From positions 1 to 42,598 of the forward strand of contig JACVCS010000027.1 in NCBI GenBank assembly GCA_016741915.1: a DNA stretch of 42,598 nucleotides. Direction: 5' to 3'. The notes under the pieces were generated by a model. The model had not been told where the DNA came from. It searched no databases and was given only the letters and a program-made list of their open reading frames with translations. A program made the position numbers and the translations under genes. Below are positions 14,799-23,815 of the stretch, piece by piece (position 1 is the first letter of the stretch; every line of letters begins with the position of its first letter). Origin of the DNA: Phycisphaerales bacterium (lineage in GTDB: Bacteria > Planctomycetota > Phycisphaerae > Phycisphaerales > UBA1924).

Positions 14799-16331
14799 AT
14801 GTCAAACGAAGTGAAATCAATCTCGGAATCAGCGAGCACGCCGAGCGGTCGGTTTGTTCCCACGGGCGAGGCGACGGCGATCATGCCCGTGCTAGATGGA
14901 AAGGTCACGCCGATCCGTGTGATCGGTACGCCGACGATCCGCGGGGACTTTGATGATCTCTGCATCAAGCAGGCGATCAACACGCGGCTGGCGCCGGGTG
15001 TGACGGACGTGGTTCTGAACCCGGATGCGCACGCCGGGTATGGCGCACCGATCGGCTGCGTGATGGTTTCGCCTACGCATATCTATCCGGGCCCGGTGGG
15101 TGTGGATATCAAGTGCTCGATGAGCCTGCTGCAGTTTGAGTTGGAGGAGCAGGCGGTGGCGGACAAGCGCACGCGGCGTGCGCTGATCGAGGCGATCCTG
15201 GAGCGCACGCCCACGGGTGCGGGGCGTGGTGCGCGCTGGGCGAAGAAGGGCCGACGGTTCGCGCCGGAGCTTGGTCAGCGCATCGTGACGGAAGGTGCCT
15301 CGGCGGGTGTGCTCAGCGAACTGGGTATCCCTACGCACTGGGCGCAGCGATGCGAGGACTCGCACCATGTCGGTCACGACGGCACGATCGATGCCCTGCG
15401 TTCGCGGCTCGAACTTCACACCGACAGCGAGCACAAGGCGAACCTCTTTCAATCGAAGATCGGCCAGCTCGGCTCGTATGGTGGTGGTAACCACTTTGGC
15501 GAGTGCGAGATTGTGCAGGTCGAACAGACCGAGCGTGCAATCTCCGCGGCTGAAGTCTTTGGTCTGCGTCACGAGAATGTGGCGTTCCTTTCGCACTGCG
15601 GATCGCGTGGTTGGGGTGCGCTTCTGGCTGACGGTCAGTTCAAAGTGATGCAGAAGAAGTTCGCCGACTGGGGAATCCCGCTTCCGGGGAACGATCGTCA
15701 TATGGTGCACGCGCCGCTGGGTTCACCCGAGGCGAACGCGTATCTCGATGACATGGCGCTGGGTGCGAACTTCGCAACGGTGAACCACATGCTCATCAAC
15801 GCGCTGGTGCTGGAAGCGTTCCAGGAGGTGATCCCGGGCGTGAAGGGAAGCCTTGTGTACTTCATCAGCCACAACATCGCGCGGCAGGAGATCGTGAACA
15901 ACAAGCCCGCGTGGGTGCACCGCAAGGGCGCTACGCGGGCGTTCCCCGCGCATCACCATGCGCTGAAGGGGACGCTGTTCGAGCGGACGGGTCACCCGAT
16001 TTTGCTGCCGGGCAATCCGCAGGACGGCTCGGCGGTGATGGTCGCGGAGGCGGGCGCGGAGCTGTCGTGCTATAGCGTGAACCACGGCGCGGGTCGGCGG
16101 ATGAGCCGCACAGCCGCGACGCGGACGTTCGATCAGCAGCAGATCGACAAGAGCTTTGACCGCGCGGACATTTTGACGAACTGCCGGAACTATCCGATGG
16201 ACGAAGCGCCGCGGGCGTACAAAGACTTTGAAGAAGTGCTGACGAGCGTGAAGAAGGCCGGGCTTGCGAGTGAAGTGGCTCGGCTGCGTGCGCGGTTTGT
16301 GATCAAGGACGGCGACAAGGCCGACGACTGA
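14799..16331 (+). CDS. rtcB: RtcB, tRNA/RNA-splicing ligase
   Basis: RtcB joins RNA ends bearing 2',3'-cyclic (or 3') phosphate to 5'-OH, using GTP and Mn2+ through a guanylylated histidine. The start is the ATG at 14799, preceded by GGAAGAGG; an earlier in-frame TTG at 14775 is less likely. The 510-residue product has NPDAHAGYGAPIG (metal Asp/His), GVDIKCSMSL (metal Cys), GSYGGGNHFGE (Asn/His), SHCGSRGWG, ISHNIARQE, and VNHGAGRRMSR with His429 as the expected GMP-accepting residue. All key residues are present. It belongs to a longer RtcB subfamily than the ~408-residue Escherichia coli protein. It follows the Y RNA block and precedes rtcA by 89 bases. No archease gene is seen. Confidence 0.96.
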   Translation: MSNEVKSISESASTPSGRFVPTGEATAIMPVLDGKVTPIRVIGTPTIRGDFDDLCIKQAINTRLAPGVTDVVLNPDAHAGYGAPIGCVMVSPTHIYPGPVGVDIKCSMSLLQFELEEQAVADKRTRRALIEAILERTPTGAGRGARWAKKGRRFAPELGQRIVTEGASAGVLSELGIPTHWAQRCEDSHHVGHDGTIDALRSRLELHTDSEHKANLFQSKIGQLGSYGGGNHFGECEIVQVEQTERAISAAEVFGLRHENVAFLSHCGSRGWGALLADGQFKVMQKKFADWGIPLPGNDRHMVHAPLGSPEANAYLDDMALGANFATVNHMLINALVLEAFQEVIPGVKGSLVYFISHNIARQEIVNNKPAWVHRKGATRAFPAHHHALKGTLFERTGHPILLPGNPQDGSAVMVAEAGAELSCYSVNHGAGRRMSRTAATRTFDQQQIDKSFDRADILTNCRNYPMDEAPRAYKDFEEVLTSVKKAGLASEVARLRARFVIKDGDKADD

Positions 16332-16420
16332 TCACGTGTTTGAAGTTCGTGGATTCTTTGATTAATGACTGGTGTACGTCGTGCGGCAACGTCACGGCGG
16401 ATTGATGCAAAGGCCGGCGG

Positions 16421-17437
16421 ATGATCCTGATTGACGGTTCACAAGGCGAGGGCGGTGGTCAGATCCTTCGGACAGCGCTCGCGCTGTCGATGGTCACCGG
16501 TCGGGCGTTTCGCTTGACGAAGATCCGGGCTGGGCGACAGAAGCCCGGGCTCATGCGTCAGCACCTCACGTGCGTACAAGCGGCGGCGCAGATCAGCTCT
16601 GCCCAGGTCATCGGTGCAGTTGTCGGCTCGGGTGAGATCACCTTTACGCCCGGTGCCATTCGCGCCGGTGAGTATCACTTTGCTATCGGTACGGCTGGCG
16701 GCACGATGCTGGTGCTTCAGGCGGTATTGCCGGCGTTGCTGCGCGCGGGTGGGCCTTCGGTGGTGGTGGTTGATGGCGGGACGCACAACAAGGCCGCTCC
16801 GCCGTTCGAGTTCTTCGAGCGTGCGCTTGTGCCGGTACTTCAGAGAGCGGGTGTTCACATCGAAGCGCAGCTCGATCGGCACGGCTTTTATCCGGCCGGG
16901 GGCGGGCGTTTGGTGGTCAAGGTCACGCCCACAACAGAAGCTCGATCGGTTGAGCTTCTTCGACGCGGCGCGATCGTTGAGATGCGGGCCAGGTCGATCG
17001 TCTCGCGGCTGCCGCGAGGTATTGCCGTTCGTGAACTTGAAGTACTGTGCGAGCGGCTGGGGCTGAGCGAGGATCGGGCGGAGATTGTCGATGTGCCTTC
17101 GCCGAAGGGCCCGGGCAACGCGTTGGTGGTCGAGGTGCGCAGCGAGCAGGTCGGTGAGGTCTTCTCGGCGATCGGTGAAGTGGGTAAGCCCGCTGAACAG
17201 GTTGCCAGCGAGCTCGCAAGAGATGTTCGGGCGTACGTTGACGCTCCGGGGGCCGTGGGAACGTACATGGCGGATCAGTTGATGGTGCCGCTGGCGGTCT
17301 TGGGCGGGGGCGCGTACACAACGGGACCGTTGAGCGAACACGCGAAGACGAATATGCAGATGGTCAAGCTCTTCGGCGTGAATGTCCGTGCGGATGAGGA
17401 CGGCACGGTGCGTGTCGGTGCATTGCCTGTGTCTTGA
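16421..17437 (+). CDS. rtcA: RtcA, RNA 3'-terminal phosphate cyclase
   Basis: RtcA converts RNA 3'-phosphate (or 2'-phosphate) to 2',3'-cyclic phosphate through an adenylylated histidine, making ends for RtcB. In Salmonella its activity is also needed to produce the RtcR signal. The 338 residues match the family length. The N-terminal signature IDGSQGEGGGQILRTALALS, the TAGGTMLVLQAVLPALL segment, HNKAAPPFEFFER, and TTGPLSEHAKTN with His307 as the adenylylation site are all visible. The Shine-Dalgarno is weak (AAGG). The 83-base gap to the next gene shows no clear terminator. Confidence 0.96.
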   Translation: MILIDGSQGEGGGQILRTALALSMVTGRAFRLTKIRAGRQKPGLMRQHLTCVQAAAQISSAQVIGAVVGSGEITFTPGAIRAGEYHFAIGTAGGTMLVLQAVLPALLRAGGPSVVVVDGGTHNKAAPPFEFFERALVPVLQRAGVHIEAQLDRHGFYPAGGGRLVVKVTPTTEARSVELLRRGAIVEMRARSIVSRLPRGIAVRELEVLCERLGLSEDRAEIVDVPSPKGPGNALVVEVRSEQVGEVFSAIGEVGKPAEQVASELARDVRAYVDAPGAVGTYMADQLMVPLAVLGGGAYTTGPLSEHAKTNMQMVKLFGVNVRADEDGTVRVGALPVS

Positions 17438-17484
17438 TGAACATATCTTCTGAAGACAAGTGCCATCGTGATTGACGAACGGGC

Positions 17485-17512
17485 TTGCAACAGTGTGAGG
17501 TTTGGGTATTCT
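17485..17512 (+). promoter_or_regulatory. Weak sigma70-like promoter before the SWIM gene
   Basis: TTGCAA and TATTCT, each matching consensus at 4 of 6 positions, are 16 bp apart. Transcription would begin almost at the GTG at 17521, giving a leaderless mRNA. If not real, the following operon probably depends on read-through from the rtc promoter. Confidence 0.3.
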
Positions 17513-17520
17513 GCGGTTGC

Positions 17521-18873
17521 GTGAGCAACCCTTGGACTGTTGATCGTGTGCTTGCTCTTTCACCCGACGCGGGTTCGGCGTCGGCTGGCTCGGCGTTGGC
17601 ATCGGCTTCGAAGTGGACGCTCATGCAGCGTAGCGAGCGCGCGGTCTGGGGGCTGTGTCAGGGCAGCGGGAAGGAGCCGTATCAGGTCCGTATTGATCTC
17701 GGTGAACCGGCGTTTAAGTGCAGTTGTCCGAGCCGAAAGTTCCCGTGTAAGCACGGGATCGGTTTGTTGCTGCTGCTGGCGAAGAATGAAAAGGGGTTCG
17801 CCTCTGCTGATGAGCCGGGCTGGGTTTCGGAGTGGATTGAGGGCCGCCAGGAACGTGCGGTAAAGAAGGTTGAAAAGGCGGCCGCGCCACCGAAGCCGGT
17901 CGATGCCGAGGCTCAGGCGGCTCGGCAAGCGAAGCGTGAAACGCGGGTGCGAGATGGCGCTGCGCAGTGCCGGGTGTGGCTGACGGATCTTGCCCGCCGC
18001 GGGCTTGCGTCGGTGCAGAGTGAAGGCTCGGCGTTCTGGGAAGAACCGGCAGCGCGGATGGTCGACGCGCAGGCACCGGGGCTCGCGGCGGCGATCCGCA
18101 GGATCGGGCAGGCAATGTCGTCGGGTGATGGCTGGCCCGCGCGAACGACGGACATGATGGGCCGGTTGAGTTTGCTGCTTTCAGCGGCGGAGAGAATCGA
18201 CACACTCCCGCAAGACCTGGCCCAAGATGTGCGCGTCGCGCTCGGTTGGACGCAGAGCAAAGATGAAGCGATGGAGCAACCCGGGGTTGCCGATCGATGG
18301 ATGGTGCTTGGGCAAGTTGTCGAGGATGAAGATCGATTGCGCGTTCGGCGGACGTGGTTGGCCGGGCGTCAGACAAAGCGGCATGCGCTCGTTCTGGAGT
18401 TCGCCGTTGGGCAGCAGCCGATGGACGCGACTTTGCAACCGGGGACGGAGTTTGACGGCGAGGTGGCGTTCTATCCGTCGTGTGTGCCGTTGCGAGGGTT
18501 GGTGAAGAGTCGTCAAGGTGTTGCCGAGGCGTTGCGTGCAGTTGATCGTGACGTGGGTGATGACGCGTGCGAGTGTGCGCTGCGGCGGTATGCCGAAGCG
18601 CTGGCGAAGCTGCCGTGGATTACGCGCTGGCCGATGGTCTTGATCGGTGTGAAACCCGGTTTGGAGTCGGAACGATTCGGTGTAGTGGACAAGTACGGCC
18701 GAAGTTTGCCCGTGAAGTCGCGGGAAGGCGATCTGTGGCGGTGGGTATCCGCCAGCGGCGGCCGGGCGGTTGATCTGTTTGGCGAATGGGATGGCGAGCA
18801 CTTTCTGCCGGTGGCGATGCTGCCCGGCGTGTGCGAATCGTTCGAAGACCTTGCGCCGAGGTGGAGCGCGTGA
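17521..18873 (+). CDS. SWIM zinc-finger protein (YehQ-like)
   Basis: I choose the GTG at 17521 (MSNPWTVDRV), giving 450 residues; an upstream TTG at 17485 adds a Cys-rich stretch that looks untranslated. The SWIM finger is explicit: Cys67-x-Cys69-x6-Cys76-x-His78 in FKCSCPSRKFPCKHGIGLLL. The rest is mostly helical (151-240) and then beta-rich, with no domain I can name. SWIM fingers bind DNA, RNA or protein. Proteins of this kind sit beside MoxR/vWA genes, as YehQ does in the enterobacterial yehLMPQ cluster. The stop codon overlaps the next start (GTGA), indicating translational coupling. It follows rtcA by 83 bases on the same strand. Confidence 0.85.
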   Translation: MSNPWTVDRVLALSPDAGSASAGSALASASKWTLMQRSERAVWGLCQGSGKEPYQVRIDLGEPAFKCSCPSRKFPCKHGIGLLLLLAKNEKGFASADEPGWVSEWIEGRQERAVKKVEKAAAPPKPVDAEAQAARQAKRETRVRDGAAQCRVWLTDLARRGLASVQSEGSAFWEEPAARMVDAQAPGLAAAIRRIGQAMSSGDGWPARTTDMMGRLSLLLSAAERIDTLPQDLAQDVRVALGWTQSKDEAMEQPGVADRWMVLGQVVEDEDRLRVRRTWLAGRQTKRHALVLEFAVGQQPMDATLQPGTEFDGEVAFYPSCVPLRGLVKSRQGVAEALRAVDRDVGDDACECALRRYAEALAKLPWITRWPMVLIGVKPGLESERFGVVDKYGRSLPVKSREGDLWRWVSASGGRAVDLFGEWDGEHFLPVAMLPGVCESFEDLAPRWSA

Positions 18874-20384
18874 GCCACGTTCGAGAGTCGATCACGGGGG
18901 TGGGCTTGGCCGAGCTTGGTGCGCGGGCGCTGCTGGGAACAGAGCGGACCGGCGGCTCGTCAGGTGAACCTGATGCCCTGCTTCGTCAAGCCGCGGTGCA
19001 CGGACTGCGAGCCAGAGCGGGGTTCATTCCCAACGCAAAAGTTCAAGCGATTTCGACTTGTCCGGATGATGATCGGCCGGTGGTCTGTGCGGCGTGCGCG
19101 GCAACGTTGCGGCGTGTGTTGAGCGAAAAGAGCACGCAGTTGCTGGAAGAGTGGTCGAAACTCGCGGTTCTGCGTGGGCAGCGAGCACCGGAGATGCTGG
19201 TGCCCCAGATGCTCGACATTTGGGTAAAGCAGTCGAACGTCGCGATGACCGTGTGGCAGGCGATGGGTACGAGGGCGGCGTGGTTGCAAACACTGAATCC
19301 CGCGTGGCAGAAGCGCGTTGGCATCTCAGCCTTGCCTGAAGATCTCGATGCGATCTGGGAGAGCGGCCGGTTTGCCGAGCGGTTGGCGCTGCTGAGCTCG
19401 GTTCGGGAGTTCGCGCCGAAGTTGGCGGAACGGTTGTTGCGCGCGACATGGTCGCAGGATTTGGCCGACCATCGGCGGAAGTTCATCGCGCAGATGAGTG
19501 TGAATCTGTCGTTGGACGACGAGCCGGTGCTGGAGTGGGCACTGGATGATCGCAGCAAGCAGGTCCGTGAAGAGGCTGCGAAGCTCCTGTCAAGCCTTCG
19601 CGGGTCGCGGTACGCGGCTCGGATGATCGATCGAGCGGCGGCGATGTTCAAGGTCGAGAAAGTGAAGACGGGATTGCTGCGCCGCACGAGCGAGGTGGTC
19701 ACGATCGAGCCGACGATGACGTGGGACGAGACGTGGGAGCGGGACGGACTGGAGGAGAAGCCGCCGGACTCGATTGGGATTCGTGCGTGGTGGATGGTTC
19801 AGGTGCTGTCGCGGACACAGCTCGAAGCGTTGACCGAGAGACTTGGATTGACCCCGCAGCAGATGATCGACGCGGCGGCTCGAAGCGATTACGCAGAGAA
19901 TGTGCTGAACATGTTCATCAGCGCCGCGGCTCTGCTGCGAAGCGAAGTTTGGAGTGAGCTGCTCATTCGCCATGCGCTTGTGAAAGATCTGAGGCCCATC
20001 GTCAATGTCGTCTCGCTGCTCCTGACAGCACTGCCTTCGGCGAAGTTTGAATCGATCATCCTTGAGTTGCTCCGGACCGAACGGTTGAGCTCGGAAGCGT
20101 GGATCACGATCCTGTTTGCCGCGAACAGGTACTTGTCCGAGCCGTTGACCATCGCGACGATTTCCACGCTCGCGGATGCCAAGAAGTTTCATGGCGGCAA
20201 TGACTGGGCGGTGTTGCCGTACATTGATCGGTTGTCCTTGCTGGGTCATCCGAGTGAGAGCACGTTGAGTGCGGTGGAGCGGCTTGTTTCGACGAGATTT
20301 TCGGAGAAGCCGCCGCCGTCGGCCGTGCGGTACGCCGATGTTTTTCGTCTCCGGGTCAGTATGCACAAGGAGTTTGAAGTATGA
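18870..20384 (+). CDS. DUF5691-like helical repeat protein
   Basis: The start is the GTG at 18870, overlapping the previous stop; the open frame to the left lies inside the SWIM gene and is a shadow. The 504 residues are almost all helical and look like HEAT-type repeats. The best marker is LEWALDDRSKQVREEAAKLLSSLRGSRYAARM (residues ~215-246, given in pieces: DDRSKQVREEAAKLL and GSRYAARM), which resembles the DUF5691 core found next to SWIM and MoxR genes. No catalytic motif is seen. It is likely a scaffold or adaptor in the MoxR/vWA system. The stop overlaps the next start (ATGA). Confidence 0.75.
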   Translation: MSHVRESITGVGLAELGARALLGTERTGGSSGEPDALLRQAAVHGLRARAGFIPNAKVQAISTCPDDDRPVVCAACAATLRRVLSEKSTQLLEEWSKLAVLRGQRAPEMLVPQMLDIWVKQSNVAMTVWQAMGTRAAWLQTLNPAWQKRVGISALPEDLDAIWESGRFAERLALLSSVREFAPKLAERLLRATWSQDLADHRRKFIAQMSVNLSLDDEPVLEWALDDRSKQVREEAAKLLSSLRGSRYAARMIDRAAAMFKVEKVKTGLLRRTSEVVTIEPTMTWDETWERDGLEEKPPDSIGIRAWWMVQVLSRTQLEALTERLGLTPQQMIDAAARSDYAENVLNMFISAAALLRSEVWSELLIRHALVKDLRPIVNVVSLLLTALPSAKFESIILELLRTERLSSEAWITILFAANRYLSEPLTIATISTLADAKKFHGGNDWAVLPYIDRLSLLGHPSESTLSAVERLVSTRFSEKPPPSAVRYADVFRLRVSMHKEFEV

Positions 20385-21481
20385 CCGCAACGGTGAATCC
20401 CGCAGTGACGACGCTGCGTCAGACCGCTGAGAGCGAGTACGCCGCAGAGCTCGCGGCGTTGGCGAAGGTCGACGATCGCGAGAAGCCGCCGCGGTGGAGG
20501 CTTTCGCCTTGGGCGGTGGTGACGTACCTGATGGGCGGCAAGCTCAAGGACGGCACGGTCATCACGCCCAAGTACGTCGGCAATCAGCGGTTGATCGAGA
20601 TCGCGGTGGCGACGTTGGCGACGGACCGGGCGTTGCTGCTGCTGGGTGTACCCGGCACGGCGAAGAGCTGGGTGAGCGAGCATCTGTCCGCGGCGATCAG
20701 CGGCGATTCAACGCTCGTTGTTCAAGGCACCGCGGGCACGCCTGAGGAAGCGGTGCGCTACGGCTGGAACTACGCGATGCTGCTTGCGAAAGGGCCCAGC
20801 AAAGAAGCGATGGTCGCGGGCCCCGTGATGCGCGGCATGACCGACGGAAAGATTGTTCGTATCGAAGAACTCACACGCATGCCCAGCGATGTGCAGGATT
20901 CGCTGATCACGATCCTCTCCGAGAAGACGCTGCCGATCCCTGAGATCAACTCAGAAGTTCGAGCGACGAAGGGGTTCAACATCATCGCGACGGCGAACGA
21001 CCGTGACAAAGGCGTGAACGAGCTGTCGAGCGCGCTGAAGCGACGGTTCAATACCGTGGTGCTGCCCGTGCCCGATTCGCTCGATGAAGAGGTCGGGATT
21101 GTTGAGCAGCGTGTGAAGCAACTCGGGCGGGCGCTGGAGATCCCGGCCGAGCCGCCGGCGGTTGAAGAGATCCGTCGGATCGTGACGGTCTTCCGCGAGC
21201 TTCGCGACGGGAAGACACTCGACGGCAAGAGCAAGCTCAAGCAGCCCAGCGGCTCGCTCTCGACGGCCGAAGCCATCAGCGTGATGACCAGCGGGATGGC
21301 CCTGGCCGCGCACTTCGGTGAAGGAACGATCAAGGCGAACGACGTTGCGAGCGGGATCATCGGCGCGATTGTCAAAGACCCGGTGCAAGACCGCGTGGTG
21401 ATGCTGGAGTATCTTGAAACGGTCGTGAAGGAGCGCGACGGATGGAAGGACGTCTATCGCGCGTGCAAGGAACTGCTGTAA
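20381..21481 (+). CDS. MoxR-family AAA+ ATPase (YehL-like)
   Basis: The 366-residue product has Walker A GVPGTAKS (89-96), a Walker B-like strand IVRIEE (158-163) with Glu-Glu in place of the usual Asp-Glu, sensor 1 in IIATANDRDKG (Asn206), and an arginine-finger region (SSALKRRFNTVVLP). MoxR ATPases work with vWA proteins as chaperones that activate or insert cofactors into client complexes. The replaced Walker B Asp appears to be a trait of this subfamily rather than damage, since the rest is intact. It overlaps the preceding gene by 4 bases and is 3 bases from the next; the matching vWA protein is two genes downstream. Confidence 0.9.
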   Translation: MTATVNPAVTTLRQTAESEYAAELAALAKVDDREKPPRWRLSPWAVVTYLMGGKLKDGTVITPKYVGNQRLIEIAVATLATDRALLLLGVPGTAKSWVSEHLSAAISGDSTLVVQGTAGTPEEAVRYGWNYAMLLAKGPSKEAMVAGPVMRGMTDGKIVRIEELTRMPSDVQDSLITILSEKTLPIPEINSEVRATKGFNIIATANDRDKGVNELSSALKRRFNTVVLPVPDSLDEEVGIVEQRVKQLGRALEIPAEPPAVEEIRRIVTVFRELRDGKTLDGKSKLKQPSGSLSTAEAISVMTSGMALAAHFGEGTIKANDVASGIIGAIVKDPVQDRVVMLEYLETVVKERDGWKDVYRACKELL

Positions 21482-21484
21482 GCG

Positions 21485-23815
21485 ATGCCCGCGACGATCG
21501 ACATCCTGGGTGTTCGGCACCACGGGCCGGGCTCGGCGCGGATGGTGCTTGCGGCGCTTGACAAACTTCAGCCCGACGCTGTGCTGATCGAAGGCCCGCC
21601 CGATGCGCACGACGTGCTGAGTTTCGCGTCGCACGCAGAGATGCGCCCGCCGGTGGCGTTGCTGGTGTACGAGCCGGACGAGCCGTCGAACGCCGCGTAT
21701 TACCCGTTCGCGGATTTTTCGCCCGAATGGCAGGCTATTCGCTGGGCACAGCGGCACTCGGCGGAGGTGCGATTCATCGACCTGCCTTGGTCGAATCGCC
21801 AGCCGGATGAAAAGAAGCTATCCGAATCCTCGGTCGTTGAGGATGACACGCTGGACAAGCTGGACAAGCCGGACAAGCCTGGCCAGCCACAGCAGATTCG
21901 CCGCCGTATCGATCCGTTGGAGGAGCTTGCTCACGCGGCCGGGTATGAGGACGGCGAAGGGTGGTGGGGGAGATTGATCGAGGAGCAGCATCACCAGCGA
22001 GAGCAAGTTGACAAGGGTGAGAACGCCCTTGCGGTGTTCGGTGCGATCATGGAGGCGATGCGAGCGGTTCGCGCGACCGAGCACGTCGATGAAGCGGATC
22101 GCAACGATATCGAGAATGCCCGGCGTGAAGCACACATGCGCCGCGCGATCCGTCAGGCGACAAAGCAAGGCTTCTCTCGGATCGTGGTGGTTTGCGGTGC
22201 ATACCACGCTCCGATGCTCACGAGCGACGCCCTCGAACGGGTTGGCAGCAAGAGCGACGATCAGCTGTTGAAGGGTCTCCCAAAGCGAAAGACGGCCGCA
22301 ACGTGGATCCCATGGACCAACGATCGGCTCTCGATGTGGTCGGGGTACGGCGCGGGTGTTGTCTCGCCCGGGTGGTACGGGCATGTGTGGGAGCACGCGG
22401 ATCAACCGGCCGTGCCCTGGATGACCCGCGTTGCCCGGCTGCTTCGCGAAGAGGACATCGACGCGTCGCCCGCGCACGTGATCGAGTCCGCCCGTCTTGC
22501 GCAAACACTCGCCTCGCTCCGCGGGCGTTCGATGGTCGGTCTCAACGAACTGACCGAAGCCACGCTGTCGGTGATGTGCGGCGCCAATCCGCTGCCGCTG
22601 AAAGTCATCGAGCGCAAGCTCATCGTCGGCGTGTGCCTTGGTTCAACCCCCGATGAGACGCCCGCCGTTCCGCTGCAGCGTGATCTCGCCGCTCGGCAGA
22701 AGGCGCTGCGCCTCAAACCCTCGGCTGACGACACGTTGCTCGACCTTGACCAACGCAAGGAAACAGACCTCGAACGCAGCCGCCTGCTGCACCGCCTGTG
22801 CATCTTGAATGTCGAGTGGGGCCTTCGGCAGCAGAGCGCGGTGAAAAGCACCGGCACGTTTCACGAGGTGTGGAAGCTCCAGTGGAAGCCCGAACTCGCG
22901 GTGAAGATCGTCGAAGCCGCCCGCTGGGGAAACACGGTACTCGAGGCGGCGCAGCGCAAAGTCCTCAACGACGCGCGACGCAGCAGCAATCTCGAGCAAC
23001 TCACCATTCTGCTTGACCATGTTTTGTTGGCCGACCTTGCCGGTGCGATCGAGCCGGTCATCGAACGCATCCAGACCATCTCGGCCGTCGCGACGGATGT
23101 CCGGCACCTTCTCGACGCGCTCCCGCCGCTGGCAGACGTCCTTCGCTACGGCAACGTCCGCAAGACCGACGCGGCGCTCGTTGAGCCCGTCGTCACGGGT
23201 CTGCTCGCACGCATCTGCGCCGGTCTCGGCCCCGCGTGCGGCTCACTCGACGACGACGCGGCCGCGGCGATGACACGGCGTATCGATCGCACGCAGAGCG
23301 CCCTGACGACCCTCGACCGCAAAGACCTCATCGAGCCGTGGTACGAGCGCTTGCGGACGCTCGGCGAGGCGGCGATTCACCCCCGTGTGGCCGGTCGTTG
23401 CTGGCGGATACTGCTCAGTGCGCAGGTGCTCGATACGGCCGACGCCGCTCGACACGTATCGCTGGCACTCTCGGTGGGCAACGACCCCGCATTCGCATCC
23501 GCTTGGCTCGAAGGGTTCATCTCCGGCTCGGGTCTGGTGCTCGTGCATGACCGCACGCTGCTCGGGATCATCGATCGGTGGGTCTGCTCACTCAACGGCG
23601 AAACATTCGATCGCATCTGCCCGATTCTTCGAAGGACATTCTCGACATTCGAAAAGCCCGAACGACGCCAGATCGGCGAAGCACTGAAACGATCGGCCGT
23701 TGAGCCCGATAGCCGAGCATCTTCACCTGACGCGATCTCGCCGGTCGGATACGACCTTCAGCGTGCAGAGCTTGTCACGCCCATCCTTCGGCTCATCCTC
23801 GGAGACCCGCTGTGA
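21485..23815 (+). CDS. DUF5682-like protein (YehM-like)
   Basis: The 776-residue product begins with DILGVRHHGPGSARM (residues 6-20) and VLIEGPPDAHD (34-44), then SRIVVVCGAYHAP (~232-244). The trio RHHGPGS, EGPPD and CGAYH resembles the conserved His/Glu pattern of the TraB/Tiki/ChaN superfamily, some members of which are metal-dependent peptidases; that link is inference. The remainder is helical. Homologues are known mainly by genome context, next to MoxR and vWA genes, such as YehM. Composition shifts from G-rich to C-rich on the coding strand near 22.3 kb, inside this gene. The stop overlaps the next start (GTGA). Confidence 0.82.
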   Translation: MPATIDILGVRHHGPGSARMVLAALDKLQPDAVLIEGPPDAHDVLSFASHAEMRPPVALLVYEPDEPSNAAYYPFADFSPEWQAIRWAQRHSAEVRFIDLPWSNRQPDEKKLSESSVVEDDTLDKLDKPDKPGQPQQIRRRIDPLEELAHAAGYEDGEGWWGRLIEEQHHQREQVDKGENALAVFGAIMEAMRAVRATEHVDEADRNDIENARREAHMRRAIRQATKQGFSRIVVVCGAYHAPMLTSDALERVGSKSDDQLLKGLPKRKTAATWIPWTNDRLSMWSGYGAGVVSPGWYGHVWEHADQPAVPWMTRVARLLREEDIDASPAHVIESARLAQTLASLRGRSMVGLNELTEATLSVMCGANPLPLKVIERKLIVGVCLGSTPDETPAVPLQRDLAARQKALRLKPSADDTLLDLDQRKETDLERSRLLHRLCILNVEWGLRQQSAVKSTGTFHEVWKLQWKPELAVKIVEAARWGNTVLEAAQRKVLNDARRSSNLEQLTILLDHVLLADLAGAIEPVIERIQTISAVATDVRHLLDALPPLADVLRYGNVRKTDAALVEPVVTGLLARICAGLGPACGSLDDDAAAAMTRRIDRTQSALTTLDRKDLIEPWYERLRTLGEAAIHPRVAGRCWRILLSAQVLDTADAARHVSLALSVGNDPAFASAWLEGFISGSGLVLVHDRTLLGIIDRWVCSLNGETFDRICPILRRTFSTFEKPERRQIGEALKRSAVEPDSRASSPDAISPVGYDLQRAELVTPILRLILGDPL

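Noticed and set aside
14033..14820. Several short open frames over the RNA block between rsr and rtcB
   Set aside because: They cross conserved RNA stems, have no ribosome binding site, and their composition follows the tRNA-like segments.
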